A stretch of 64,000 nt of DNA from Gammaproteobacteria bacterium (GTDB lineage: Bacteria > Pseudomonadota > Gammaproteobacteria > GCA-2400775). Under the pieces are notes generated by a model. The model worked only from the letters and a program-made list of their open reading frames with translations, did not search any database and had not been told where the DNA came from. Of this stretch, positions 1 through 11,725 are shown one piece after another. The stretch lies in assembly GCA_015492075.1 (NCBI GenBank), contig WGFU01000037.1, forward strand, positions 100,119-164,118, written 5' to 3'. The position numbers were made by a program, and so were the translations under genes. Position 1 is the first letter of the stretch. Each line of letters begins with the position of its first letter.

Positions 1-2
1 AG

Positions 3-188
3 CTACTACAAACAATCAAACATTACTCAGAGACCATTCACCCTTATACAGATGGAAAGTCGAGCGAGCGGGTGCTCGATGCGGTAGATTGGTTTATAAA
101 TGACGGCTGTCGTGGCTTAAAGAAAAAACCACTGAATCTCATAAGACGTTATAAAATACGCAAAAAACTTGGCTACTATAAGTGGTAA
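3..188 (+). CDS. C-terminal fragment of a protein truncated by the window edge; possibly CDP-glycerol glycerophosphotransferase-like
   Basis: Open frame from the left edge, ...YTDGKSSERVLDAVDWFINDGCRGLKKKPLNLIRRYKIRKKLGYYKW*; the 'DGKSSERVLDAV' end resembles TagF-like transferase C-termini. Family call is weak. Confidence 0.35.
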   Translation, partial: LLQTIKHYSETIHPYTDGKSSERVLDAVDWFINDGCRGLKKKPLNLIRRYKIRKKLGYYKW

Positions 189-233
189 ATCACCAAGCTT
201 ATTGGCAAACCTAAAGGCCTACTTCGGCCAACC

Positions 234-2135
234 CTAGCGCTGAGAAACAAGCCTTTGAAAGTACTCAACAAACTGATCAACCGTTTTCTCTAACGATACG
301 TCTTTATTTATTTTTTCTTTACAACGCTGCGACATGGCGGCCACCAATCGGGGATTGTTATACAGTTTACGCACGCGATCAGCAATAGCATCTGCATCTT
401 TAACTGGGACCACATAGCCCGTCACTCCGTCCTCGACGACTTCTTTACCGCCACCAGTATCGGTGATTATCGGTGGTACCCCAGAACTCATCGCCTCCAT
501 CATCGCTCGCGGCAGACCCTCGCCACTGACTGATGGTTGCACCAACAAATTGCTTGCAGCGATAAGCTGCGGCGCATCATAACGATAGCCAGCAAGGTGT
601 ATTCTGTCTCGCATTGCATTGTTAGCAATTTTTTCGGTGTAAGGTTCTTTACAAATATTTTTCCCGACCAGAAGCAAATGCATATTAGAAATATCTGCCA
701 ATCTATTCGCCGCCTCCAGCATCACGTCAAGCCCTTTACTAGGCCGCGCATTGACGGCACAAATCACTGTAAAATCGTCAGCTTCAATACCAAATTCAGA
801 CAAATCTCCCGGTGGCTGATCATACCACTCAAGCTTATGACCCTTATGTATAGCCACGACATTGTGCTTGTTTTTCCATACCCGCTTTACGACATCCTGA
901 CGCACAGCATCTGATACACATATAACACCATCAACACGCGGGTGCAGATGGGTGAGGTAGGCGCTGGGGTCATGACGGTAAAGGCCACCCGTGGTACCAC
1001 GGTAAGTCACCAGCTTGACTTTCGCCCCCTTGGCAGCAAAGGCAGCATTGGGTATCGATTTTGAATTGGTCGCTAACAAAATATCATATGACTTTCTTGC
1101 TAATTCATTTTTCACCAAAGCAATTGAACTACGACATATTTTCTTCTTTGGCGTGCCATTTATAACTTTAATCCCTTGTTCCATATAGCGCCTGCCATAT
1201 TCAGTCTCTGAATTGGTAATGATCGTTACCTGATGTCCGCGCTTGGCTAATTCAATAAATATCTCCGCTTCCGGGCGCAAACTATTGAAAGAACTATCAG
1301 ACGAAGTGAATACCAATATATTCATTGTTTTATCAATGCCTATTGCAGGGGTGACACTGTTCTTCTCCTCCTCTCGCATTGCCCATGCTCCGGCATACTT
1401 GTTAAACGTGTATTGCGCATAGATCACTGCCATTAAAAAGCCATGACCACCATCAAGAACGCCTAAGCGCAATACATATATTTGGAAAAACACCCAGGCG
1501 GCCCTTAACAGCGCCACGAAAAGACCTCCACCATAACGACCGGCATGGTGGCGCTTTTCAGCGCCAAGAGAAGCATACAAACTTGTCTTATCAAGTAAAT
1601 GCTTAAAGTCACGATTTGAGTAATGCAACAAACGATGCCTTAGCTTAGACGTTTTACCTTGAGGTAAAAGTACTTTTTCGTGCACCAAGTCATCGCTGAA
1701 ACGCGCTTCTTCGCGTCGAAACAGTCGCTCAACATAACGTGCACTGCGGCCATGATCTAAACGCTTGCCGAATAACATCACTGCCCATTGCATCTTGAAT
1801 GATATTTCTTGCGGTGAACTAGCAAGAACCGCTTTAATTTCTTCAGCAAGCTGAGGACTTAAAGCCTCGTCTGCATCAAGCGACAAGACCCATTTATGGC
1901 TGGCGCACTCTAAAGCGCGTTGCTTTTGTGGCCCATAACCCGGCCAATCGGTAACATATACTTTATCTGTATATCTTTTTGCAATTGCCACCGTGTCGTC
2001 ATCACTGCCACTATCAAGCACAATAATTTCATCAGCAATACCAACCACCGAGTCCAAGCATCCTGGCAGCCTGTCTTGCTCATTTTTGGCAATGACAATA
2101 ACGGACAAATCAAGTGGCTTGTTTTTTTTTGGCAT
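234..2135 (-). CDS. Two-domain glycosyltransferase: N-terminal GT2 (WaaE/KdtX-like) fused to C-terminal GT4
   Basis: N-term LSVIVIAKNEQDRLPGCLDSV...VLDSGSDDDT...LSLDADEAL (GT2); C-term MNILVFTSSDSSFNSLRPEAEIF...GEGLPRAMMEAMSSGVPPIITDTGGGKEVVEDGVTGYVVP (GT4). Confidence 0.85.
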   Translation of the reverse strand: MPKKNKPLDLSVIVIAKNEQDRLPGCLDSVVGIADEIIVLDSGSDDDTVAIAKRYTDKVYVTDWPGYGPQKQRALECASHKWVLSLDADEALSPQLAEEIKAVLASSPQEISFKMQWAVMLFGKRLDHGRSARYVERLFRREEARFSDDLVHEKVLLPQGKTSKLRHRLLHYSNRDFKHLLDKTSLYASLGAEKRHHAGRYGGGLFVALLRAAWVFFQIYVLRLGVLDGGHGFLMAVIYAQYTFNKYAGAWAMREEEKNSVTPAIGIDKTMNILVFTSSDSSFNSLRPEAEIFIELAKRGHQVTIITNSETEYGRRYMEQGIKVINGTPKKKICRSSIALVKNELARKSYDILLATNSKSIPNAAFAAKGAKVKLVTYRGTTGGLYRHDPSAYLTHLHPRVDGVICVSDAVRQDVVKRVWKNKHNVVAIHKGHKLEWYDQPPGDLSEFGIEADDFTVICAVNARPSKGLDVMLEAANRLADISNMHLLLVGKNICKEPYTEKIANNAMRDRIHLAGYRYDAPQLIAASNLLVQPSVSGEGLPRAMMEAMSSGVPPIITDTGGGKEVVEDGVTGYVVPVKDADAIADRVRKLYNNPRLVAAMSQRCKEKINKDVSLEKTVDQFVEYFQRLVSQR

Positions 2136-2171
2136 TATGTCTCAGCAATCACTCTGAGCAACATGGCTTGT

Positions 2172-2993
2172 TTACGGTAAATATTTATCCAAGCCATTTG
2201 TACAGACCGGGTTGACTAGCGCCATCTTTTTCATGAATATTTGTTCGCTAATATTCCAGGAATCTTTTCTGCTGCCCGTATCGTGGTAAAGATGGTATTG
2301 CAATGCAGCAAAACGCGAACATTTTAATTTAACACCCGCCAACTTTAATCGCCTTTCTACATCTGTGTCTTCTCCGAAATACGGTTCACAAAAGTCTTCA
2401 TCAAAGCCGTTAATAGCGAGCAAGTCTGCCTTAGTCAAACAAAAACTATGGCCTCGCAAGCCATGGGTTTTCCGTGACTTCAGCAGCGGAAAACGAATAG
2501 ATTCTTCTTTATGGCGACTGCGAGAAAACAATATTCTCAACATACTTAACTTGACACCATTGCCAGCAGAAAGCAATCGTTTGCTTAGTTGTTGATCAAG
2601 CATGACACGGCGACCAAATACGCATATACCTTTTTTGACATGCCGTAGCATCGTTGCAATATAGTCTTTGTGCAGAATGCAGTCGCCGTCAATAAATAGC
2701 AAAACCTGCCCTTTGCTTGCACAAACGGCCTGGTTCAAAATCTTGTTTTTACGAAACCCATTGTCTTCCTGAGTCAGGTGCTTGACCGGTAACTTGCATT
2801 GCAAAGAGAACTCATTTATCACTCTTGCTACGGCATCGTGCTGGCTATCCTGAGCAACAATCAATTCAAAATCTTGATAAGATTGCTTTGCAATCGATTC
2901 AAGTACGAGGCGTAGAAAATCTTCCCGGTTATAGACCGAGATAATAAGCGACACCAATGGTCTATTGTTTTTTTCAATCTTTGGCTTTGTCAC
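2172..2993 (-). CDS. Glycosyltransferase family 2
   Basis: PLVSLIISVYNREDFLRLVLESIAKQSYQDFELIV...LLFIDGDCILHKDYI; GT2 fold and DxD-like motif. Confidence 0.85.
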   Translation of the reverse strand: MTKPKIEKNNRPLVSLIISVYNREDFLRLVLESIAKQSYQDFELIVAQDSQHDAVARVINEFSLQCKLPVKHLTQEDNGFRKNKILNQAVCASKGQVLLFIDGDCILHKDYIATMLRHVKKGICVFGRRVMLDQQLSKRLLSAGNGVKLSMLRILFSRSRHKEESIRFPLLKSRKTHGLRGHSFCLTKADLLAINGFDEDFCEPYFGEDTDVERRLKLAGVKLKCSRFAALQYHLYHDTGSRKDSWNISEQIFMKKMALVNPVCTNGLDKYLP

Positions 2994-4266
2994 GCAAGTC
3001 TCCCTTCACATTTCCGCTCGGCCAACGCCATGCTGTCAACCCGGCCGTGAGCAACAACAGATAGAGAGTTGTCCCATAAGAATATAACTCGCCATGGAAA
3101 AACTGTGTGGCCAGATATCCTGTCGATACAGCGATGGCTGCATGAACATAAGCCTTGTACTCAAGTGCCACTTTTGCCAAGGATTGATAGAGGTGGTAAA
3201 ACAGTAATGCCCCACAAACAACCAAAACCATAAACCATATCGCACCCCATTCTATCAATATCTGCAGATAACTATTGTGAAAGTCTCCTGGATAGAGCGT
3301 AGCCAAAGCATAGTTCTGCTGATATTCAGCGGGCTGGCCCTCCAAATAGCCAATAAATAACTGCTTCAGTGCTAAACGCCCAGTGCCTAACCAAAACTGA
3401 TTTTTCGAAAAGTCCCAACCAGACTGCCAAAGCTGTATGCGCGCGCTATTAGAATGATTGTTATTCATGTCAGAAATGGATCTGGCTTCATCCATTACTT
3501 TGCTTTCGTTAGCAAACAAAAAAACCGCTATTACAACAATGAAAACTACCAGCAAAAACTTACGGCAAAACACCAGGCCATAGGTCAGCGCGCCGATAAA
3601 ACAGCCCAGCCACGCCCCACGAATACCACTCATCAAAAGGCCATAACTGCATATCAAGATCGACGGTAGCAGTAACCAAACCCATTTTTTATACCGCGAC
3701 CGAAAATCCTTATCGAATAACAATATTGTCATCGTCAATATTACGATCAGCAACATATCGGCATTGCGCCCGATAAACATCATGCCATTAAATGCGCCCA
3801 GACTTCTCTGCTCAGCATGACTGACACCATAAATCGTAGCAACCAATGCGGACACCCACACGGCGACAAATAAGCCGAGAAAGGTCTTCTCGTTTCGCGC
3901 CACGATAATCATCGCAAGGGGTAGCAGGAAAAATTTAAATCTTGCCAAAAACTGGCCAATTTCTTCAACACCGGCTGACACCGTCAACGATGATGTCAAT
4001 ACCCCAAGCGCCAAGGGCAACACAAAAAAAATCCACCAGGGATGTGCTCGCAGCGTACCAAACCCATCACGCCATAAAAAGACGAGGGCGGCGAGATAAG
4101 CGACACCGCTAAAAACATTAATAGCCGCTTTTGATATAAAGCTACAGAGAAACACGGCAATCAGGGAAAAATAAATCGCTTTAGCCAAGCGCGGGAAGGT
4201 CACCGCAGGGCCATCACCAACAGAGACAGCCAAAGGGTCGAGCGCAACACGAGACTTGATTGACAT
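2974..4266 (-). CDS. O-antigen ligase family membrane protein (WaaL-like)
   Basis: Multi-TM protein with Wzy_C-like segment 'GSGIRGAWLGCFIG...LGTGRLALKQLF...DFHNSYLQILIEWG'; adjacent to GT genes. Confidence 0.75.
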   Translation of the reverse strand: MSIKSRVALDPLAVSVGDGPAVTFPRLAKAIYFSLIAVFLCSFISKAAINVFSGVAYLAALVFLWRDGFGTLRAHPWWIFFVLPLALGVLTSSLTVSAGVEEIGQFLARFKFFLLPLAMIIVARNEKTFLGLFVAVWVSALVATIYGVSHAEQRSLGAFNGMMFIGRNADMLLIVILTMTILLFDKDFRSRYKKWVWLLLPSILICSYGLLMSGIRGAWLGCFIGALTYGLVFCRKFLLVVFIVVIAVFLFANESKVMDEARSISDMNNNHSNSARIQLWQSGWDFSKNQFWLGTGRLALKQLFIGYLEGQPAEYQQNYALATLYPGDFHNSYLQILIEWGAIWFMVLVVCGALLFYHLYQSLAKVALEYKAYVHAAIAVSTGYLATQFFHGELYSYGTTLYLLLLTAGLTAWRWPSGNVKGDLRDKAKD

Positions 4267-4389
4267 AGCTATGCAATACACCAAGACAATGAATATCGCA
4301 AAATCAATATGTGCCGGTTTAATGGATGATGCGTATAGAACAAATCAGGCAACGGTTAATCCACAACCAAACAAACAATAAGGGATGAT

Positions 4390-4605
4390 TTAGCTTTGAT
4401 TTATCAGTACGTAGTCAGCACCACAGTACGGGCACTTCACTTTGCCGTGCGCTTCGATCTCCAGAAACACTCGCGGATGTGAGTTCCACAGACTCATACC
4501 CGGCATAGGGCAATGCAAGGGAAGATCTGCTTTGGTCACCTCATAGCGATTTTCCGCATTCGGCTCAATAAGATCCGTATTACCCGAAGTATTCATTTGC
4601 GCCAA
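4390..4605 (-). CDS. Zinc-finger (zf-CHCC-like) small protein
   Basis: LHCPMPGMSLWNSHPRVFLEIEAHGKVKCPYCGADYVL: conserved C..H..CxxC pattern; located next to ilvE. Confidence 0.7.
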   Translation of the reverse strand: MAQMNTSGNTDLIEPNAENRYEVTKADLPLHCPMPGMSLWNSHPRVFLEIEAHGKVKCPYCGADYVLINQS

Positions 4606-4646
4606 ATCACTCTCTCCAATCTATTTGCCCAATTGATAACACTAGG

Positions 4647-5570
4647 CTACTTGTGGACGTAACTCAACCAGTCATCATGTTCGGTACGACGACCATGAAC
4701 CTGATCAAAATACAGCGCTTGTAGCTGCTCCGTGACCGGGCCACGGCCACCGTTGCCAATAGCACGACCGTCGAGCTCACGAATCGGTGTCACTTCGGCC
4801 GCGCTGCCGGTAAAAAAGGCCTCATCAGCGATATAGACCTCGTCGCGAGTGATACGTTTTTCAACTATTTCATACCCTGCCTCACGCGCCAATGTAAACA
4901 TGGTATCGCGCGTGATACCAGCCAGGGCGGAGCCAAGATCCGGAGTATAGAGAATATTGTTTTTCACTATGAAAACATTCTCGCCACTGCCCTCGGCGAC
5001 AAAACCATCCACATCAAGCAACAAGGCTTCATCGCATCCGGCCGCTAATGCCTCGGTCAGCGCCATCATTGAATTAACATAATTGCCGTTTGTCTTAGCA
5101 CGGCACATGGTGATATTAGTGCGATGACGCGTGTACGAGGAAGTGCAAACGCGAATTCCGCGCGCCATGTTCTCTTCACCCATATACGAACCCCACTCCC
5201 AGGCCGCTACAATCACGTGTGTTTTCAGGTTGTCAGCGCGCAGACCCATGCCTTCCGAGCCGTAAAAACACATCGGCCGTATATAGCCAGAATCAAGATT
5301 ATTTTCGGCCACGGCCTGTATCGTCGCGGCGTTAATCTCCTCTTTGCTGTATGGCATAGTCATATTGAGTATATGCGCCGAATCAAACAAGCGATCGGTA
5401 TGCGCTTCTAGGCGAAAAACTGCCGCACCCTTTGCTGTTTTATAGGCGCGCAAGCCTTCAAATACACCCAAACCATAGTGCAGGGTATGAGTCAGTACAT
5501 GTACCTTGGCATCGCGCCAAGGTACCAGCTCGCCGTCAAACCAAATGACGCCGTCGCGGTCATCCATCAT
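4647..5570 (-). CDS. ilvE: Branched-chain amino-acid aminotransferase
   Basis: DRDGVIWFDGELVPWRDAKVHVLTHTLHYGLGVFEGLRAYKT...GSAAEVTPIRELDGRAIGNGGRGPVTEQLQ; start set at the MMDDRDG methionine. Confidence 0.93.
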   Translation of the reverse strand: MMDDRDGVIWFDGELVPWRDAKVHVLTHTLHYGLGVFEGLRAYKTAKGAAVFRLEAHTDRLFDSAHILNMTMPYSKEEINAATIQAVAENNLDSGYIRPMCFYGSEGMGLRADNLKTHVIVAAWEWGSYMGEENMARGIRVCTSSYTRHRTNITMCRAKTNGNYVNSMMALTEALAAGCDEALLLDVDGFVAEGSGENVFIVKNNILYTPDLGSALAGITRDTMFTLAREAGYEIVEKRITRDEVYIADEAFFTGSAAEVTPIRELDGRAIGNGGRGPVTEQLQALYFDQVHGRRTEHDDWLSYVHK

Positions 5571-5791
5571 CACGGATAAATCCTCGTATTCTGCTTGCAA
5601 AAACACAAGCTATTGATAAAAAAGCACTCTTTTGCACCCACTTTATGATGGACTTCAAGTTTTAGCGCTCAAATTCTGCCTATTCTACCTGTAAAACGTG
5701 CTTAATTTTAGTTTTTCCATATTAAAGCAAAGGTAAAATGGCGCCGATAACCTCGGTCACAAGCTTCAATACAATATTCGGTACCCAAAGC

Positions 5792-6964
5792 ATGGAATTT
5801 AAAGATTATCTTAAGATATTGGTCATCAAAGAGGGTTCCGACCTGTATTTAACTACAGGCGCCCATCCCAGCATTAAAACGCAGGGAGTGTTAACGCCTA
5901 TCGAGAGCTCACCACTACCACCTGGTCGTGTCAGAGCGATGGCGATGACCTTAATGGACGAGGAACAACAAACAGCCTTTGAGACCTCTCCAGAAATGAA
6001 CCTTGCTATATCAGAACACGGTATCGGCCGTTTTCGCGTCAACATCTTTCAGCAACGCCACGAAGTCGGCATGGTGGTACGCTCTATCAAGACTGAAATC
6101 CCCAGCCTTGACAGCCTGGGATTGCCACAAATACTTAAAAAACAAATTATGGAGAAACGTGGCCTAATTCTGTTTGTCGGCGGTACCGGCTCAGGTAAAT
6201 CCACCTCACTGGCTTCGTTAATCGATTACCGCAATACTCACAGCGGTGGTCATATCATTACCATTGAAGACCCGGTTGAATTCGTCCACAGCCATAAGAA
6301 ATCCATTGTCAATCAGCGCGAGGTCGGCTTTGATACTAATAGCTACGCTGAAGCACTAAAAAATACGCTACGACAAGCGCCGGATGTCATTCTGATTGGT
6401 GAAATTCGTGATCGGGAGACTATGGAGCACGCCATTGCCTTCGCCGAGACAGGTCATCTGGTGCTGTCGACCCTGCATGCCAATAGCGCCAACCAGGCCT
6501 TTGGCCGTATTATTAATTTCTTCCCCGAAGAGCGTCGCCAACAATTACTGTCAGACCTCTCGTTAAATATGCGCGCTTTTATCTCACAACGACTGGTCCA
6601 AACATTAGACGCTAAACGCGCTGCTGCCATTGAGATCCTGCTTGGCACGCCTATCGTCAAAGATCTCATTCTCAAAGGCGAAATCGAGCAAATCAAAGAC
6701 GTTATGACTAAGTCGGAAAACTTAGGCATGCAGACCTTTGATGCTGCGCTTTATAAACTTTATAAGGCTGGTAAAATTTCGTTGGAAGAAGCCTTGCGCA
6801 ATGCCGACTCGCAAAATAACCTGCGCCTGCGTATCAGCCTTGAAGAGACCGAAGCGGACACTCAAGAATCCGGGGGCAGCCGTTTGTCACTACAAGATCA
6901 CGATGAGGAACCTGCTCAAATGGGCTCTCTTGATGCACGTATGACCAGCCAACTCGCACGCTAA
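5792..6964 (+). CDS. pilU: PilT/PilU family type IV pilus retraction ATPase
   Basis: MEFKDYLKILVIKEGSDLYLTTGAHPSIK; Walker A GGTGSGKSTSLASLIDYRN; ITIEDPVEFVH; IGEIRDRETMEHAIAFAETGHLVLSTLHANS. Confidence 0.9.
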   Translation: MEFKDYLKILVIKEGSDLYLTTGAHPSIKTQGVLTPIESSPLPPGRVRAMAMTLMDEEQQTAFETSPEMNLAISEHGIGRFRVNIFQQRHEVGMVVRSIKTEIPSLDSLGLPQILKKQIMEKRGLILFVGGTGSGKSTSLASLIDYRNTHSGGHIITIEDPVEFVHSHKKSIVNQREVGFDTNSYAEALKNTLRQAPDVILIGEIRDRETMEHAIAFAETGHLVLSTLHANSANQAFGRIINFFPEERRQQLLSDLSLNMRAFISQRLVQTLDAKRAAAIEILLGTPIVKDLILKGEIEQIKDVMTKSENLGMQTFDAALYKLYKAGKISLEEALRNADSQNNLRLRISLEETEADTQESGGSRLSLQDHDEEPAQMGSLDARMTSQLAR

Positions 6965-7110
6965 AATAAAAAGGCGTGACGTCGACTAAAACCAAGCCAC
7001 ACCTCTAGATAAAACTACTGTCCGAATAAAAACCTAGTGATGCCTTAACCCATGATAATGCATGCCATCTCATGATGAATACATACCCCAAGAGTACTTC
7101 TTCGGCAACG

Positions 7111-7353
7111 CTATCGCACTCCCTCAGGGCGCATTTCCCAATTACCGCACTTGGGACAGCGGTGCGAATGAAACGTAAACAAATGCCATACCGTAACGAT
7201 CGGGCCTATTACCGCCAGATAAATATTGGCAGTAATCAGAGCCACAATCAGACCAAAACCCCACGCGAACACATCCAGCATGATACTGCTATATTCATCA
7301 TGTGAAGGTTTACCCACATAGCCACAATGACCACATTCTTTCGTGCGCATCAC
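7111..7353 (-). CDS. Small membrane protein with two CxxC zinc-ribbon halves
   Basis: MMRTKECGHCGYVGK...[TM]...HSHRCPKCGNWEMRPEGVR; two CxxC pairs flanking a hydrophobic segment. Confidence 0.5.
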   Translation of the reverse strand: MMRTKECGHCGYVGKPSHDEYSSIMLDVFAWGFGLIVALITANIYLAVIGPIVTVWHLFTFHSHRCPKCGNWEMRPEGVR

Positions 7354-7503
7354 ACACCTCCTCGCCTACACCGCCTTCAAGCCAAACCACCTTGTTTTAA
7401 TAAAGATAGCAACGGCTCCAATATAGTGCCGCTGGCCTGATCAGTCTGTGACATGATCACACCTGTCATCGCTGCGCACGGCGAAGAACTCACATAGCAC
7501 GGC

Positions 7504-7535
7504 AAAAAAAAGCCCTGCCGATTTCTCGGCAGGGC
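7504..7535 (-). terminator. Rho-independent terminator downstream of groEL
   Basis: Minus-strand GCCCTGCCGA-GAAA-TCGGCAGGGC (10-bp perfect stem) followed by T8. Confidence 0.92.
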
Positions 7536-7565
7536 CTCATGATAACCAGCGTTTAAGCGCTAGTA

Positions 7566-9212
<1,647 letters not shown>

Positions 9213-9271
9213 TTAAAATTCTGGTTTGTACCGCAAGGGTACGGTGGCATCAATTTGCTATTTAAACGGCC

Positions 9272-9562
9272 TTAGCCTTCGATCACACCCATGATGTCTT
9301 CTTCACGCATCACAAGCAGCTCTTCACCGTCAATCTTGACTTCGTTACCGGAATATTTGCCAAATATGATCTTGTCGCCAACCTTGACATCCATCGCACG
9401 GACATCGCCATTTTCCAAGATCTTACCGTTACCAACAGCCAGCACTTCACCTTGTGAAGGTTTTTCAGCTGCATTACCAGGAATGACGATTCCGCCAGCG
9501 CTTTTCAGCTCTTCTTCGGAACGACGAACCAAAACTCGGTCATGTAATGGGCGAATGTTCAT
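9272..9562 (-). CDS. groES: Co-chaperonin GroES
   Basis: [47 protein letters not shown]. Confidence 0.98.
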   Translation of the reverse strand: MNIRPLHDRVLVRRSEEELKSAGGIVIPGNAAEKPSQGEVLAVGNGKILENGDVRAMDVKVGDKIIFGKYSGNEVKIDGEELLVMREEDIMGVIEG

Positions 9563-9642
9563 TTTTTTCTCCTAAAAATACCGTTAACAATCAAACAGTT
9601 AGGCCCCGCGCTAGAACAACCGCTATTTTTCACCAGCAATTG

Positions 9643-9669
9643 TTAGCACTCACCCTCTTTGAGTGCTAA
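9643..9669. promoter_or_regulatory. CIRCE operator (HrcA binding site) upstream of groESL
   Basis: Perfect TTAGCACTC-N9-GAGTGCTAA, extending to 12-bp arms (TTGTTAGCACTC / GAGTGCTAACAA), about 80 nt upstream of the groES start. Confidence 0.95.
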
Positions 9670-9745
9670 CAATCATAGGGGCGAAACAAGCAGAGTCAAG
9701 GCTTACGAGAAATTTTTTTTGATTTATTTTATGAAGGTCAAGCAA

Positions 9746-10207
9746 TTAAAGCTCGTCATCTTCCCGACGAAACTCGCCTTCAATAGTGGCCGGGCCAGAA
9801 TGATTCGCCTTAGCGCCCGCAGCAGCATTGGACACTGGTTTAATCGTAACGCCAAAATGGCGAATCAGTGCCATAATCAAACCACGCCGCAGCGGTGTAA
9901 TTAGACACAAGAAACCCAAGCTGTCGGTAAAAAACCCTGGGGTCAGTAGCAACGCACCGCAAAACAACAACACCACGCCTTCCATCATCTCCAAGGCTGG
10001 CAACCGTCCCGCCGCAAAACTTGACCGCACACGGCCCAATGTCGCCAAGCCCTGCGAGCGTAGCAATAGTGTGCCCAACACTGCAGTAAACACCACCAAC
10101 GCTATTGTTGGCAAAGCGCCAATCCAGCTGCCAACCTTGACTAACAGATAAATCTCGATCAGCGGAACGATAATGAAGAGACCCAGCAGGAATCTAAATG
10201 GAATCAT
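9746..10207 (-). CDS. fxsA: FxsA family membrane protein
   Basis: MIPFRFLLGLFIIVPLIEIYLLVKVGSWIGALPTIALVVFTAVLGTLLLRSQGL...LLTPGFFTDSLGFLCLITPLRR. Confidence 0.85.
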   Translation of the reverse strand: MIPFRFLLGLFIIVPLIEIYLLVKVGSWIGALPTIALVVFTAVLGTLLLRSQGLATLGRVRSSFAAGRLPALEMMEGVVLLFCGALLLTPGFFTDSLGFLCLITPLRRGLIMALIRHFGVTIKPVSNAAAGAKANHSGPATIEGEFRREDDEL

Positions 10208-10498
10208 ATTTAAGGCGGCTCAGAGTAATTTGCCTGATGATGAATCATACACAAAATCGCTTATTTAAGAGAATCTAATGTAATGTTGTAATAATTTCGG
10301 CCACTGCTTAATCAAGCCAGATTGGTCACGTCATTAATTCCATGCCTGTCATTCAAACACATTGCTTGGTATTGACCCCCGATGCTAACCTACGGCACCG
10401 ACTTTCACTGCAGACCGTTTAAGATTCTCTTAATCTCCAAACTGTAGACTTCTCTTGCCAAGATCAAAAAAAGTGACCCCACAGCTAATCGAGCAACA

Positions 10499-11725
10499 AT
10501 GATGATTAAAGAACTCTCGTATGCCATGCTCGTCCTATTCATGCTAGCAAGCACGGTAACGGTTGCTGAAACCGTGCTCACCACACCAACATTGCAAACG
10601 ATTATAGAAGCGACTTATCAGCGTTATCCCGACGCAGCCCTGCCGAACGCAATACGGCAACAGAGCAATGCCATTCGCCTGCAAGCATCCAGTCTGTTGG
10701 CGGGTAACCCGACGCTGGTTGCGCGCCACGAAAATGATGAATTGACGGACAACTTCGGCTTCAGAGACTGGGGCGGCAGTGTCCAAATGCCACTTTGGCT
10801 CCCCGGTCAGCGCAAACGCCGTTTCGATGTAGCCGATGCAACTGAGCAGGAAGCAGCCGCTCTGATCCCATTCTACAAATGGCGCGTCAGTGGCGAAGTA
10901 AGGGAATTGCTCTGGTCGATCAAACTTGCCGCAGCAGAAACCCGTCTAGCACAGACTGCCATCGACAGCGCCAATGCTCTGGCAACCGATATCAACAAGC
11001 GGGTACAAGCCGGTGAACTTGCGGTGACCGACCAAATACTGGCACACAAAGAAGCCTTGGCGCGAAAAATCGAACTGGCTACAGTCACCGCAAATCTTGC
11101 AGCGCTGCGCAGTAAATATCACATACTGACCGGCTTTAACACCATGCCACACACCATTCTGGAACCAGACATTCAGGACGACACCCTTCTCGCTCAACAT
11201 CCCGCACTTATCGCCGCCAGCCAAAGCACTGACCGCGCACGCACTGTACGTGATCGTGCCCAGCATGAAAAACGCGCCAACCCGACACTGGCAGTAGGAG
11301 CCAGAAATGAGCGCGCTGGTAGCGGCCAACCCTATGACACCATTCTGGCACTGGAATTGAATCTGCCACTGGGCCTGAAGAGTCATTCAGCACCGGTAAT
11401 CGCCAACGCACAAAGACAGCTGACGGAACAGCAAGTCAACTACGCCCGTGTTCAGCGTGAGCTCGAAAAACAACGGATTATTGCCAGCAACGAAAAGCAA
11501 CGCACAGCCCATGCCCTTAAGCTGACGCGGCAACAACAATTACTGGCGGCGGAAGGGCTGCGCCTGGCCCGCCGTGCTTTTGAACTGGGCGAAAGCGACT
11601 TATTTACGCTGCTACAGGCGCGCACACAAGCGCTGGCGGCCGAACGAGATTTACAGCTACGGCAACTCGAACAAGGACGTGCTATTGCGCGCTATAACCA
11701 GGCACTGGGAGTCATACCTGAATGA
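10499..11725 (+). CDS. TolC/CzcC-like outer-membrane efflux protein
   Basis: OEP-type coiled-coil protein, first gene of an RND tripartite operon. Confidence 0.8.
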   Translation: MMIKELSYAMLVLFMLASTVTVAETVLTTPTLQTIIEATYQRYPDAALPNAIRQQSNAIRLQASSLLAGNPTLVARHENDELTDNFGFRDWGGSVQMPLWLPGQRKRRFDVADATEQEAAALIPFYKWRVSGEVRELLWSIKLAAAETRLAQTAIDSANALATDINKRVQAGELAVTDQILAHKEALARKIELATVTANLAALRSKYHILTGFNTMPHTILEPDIQDDTLLAQHPALIAASQSTDRARTVRDRAQHEKRANPTLAVGARNERAGSGQPYDTILALELNLPLGLKSHSAPVIANAQRQLTEQQVNYARVQRELEKQRIIASNEKQRTAHALKLTRQQQLLAAEGLRLARRAFELGESDLFTLLQARTQALAAERDLQLRQLEQGRAIARYNQALGVIPE

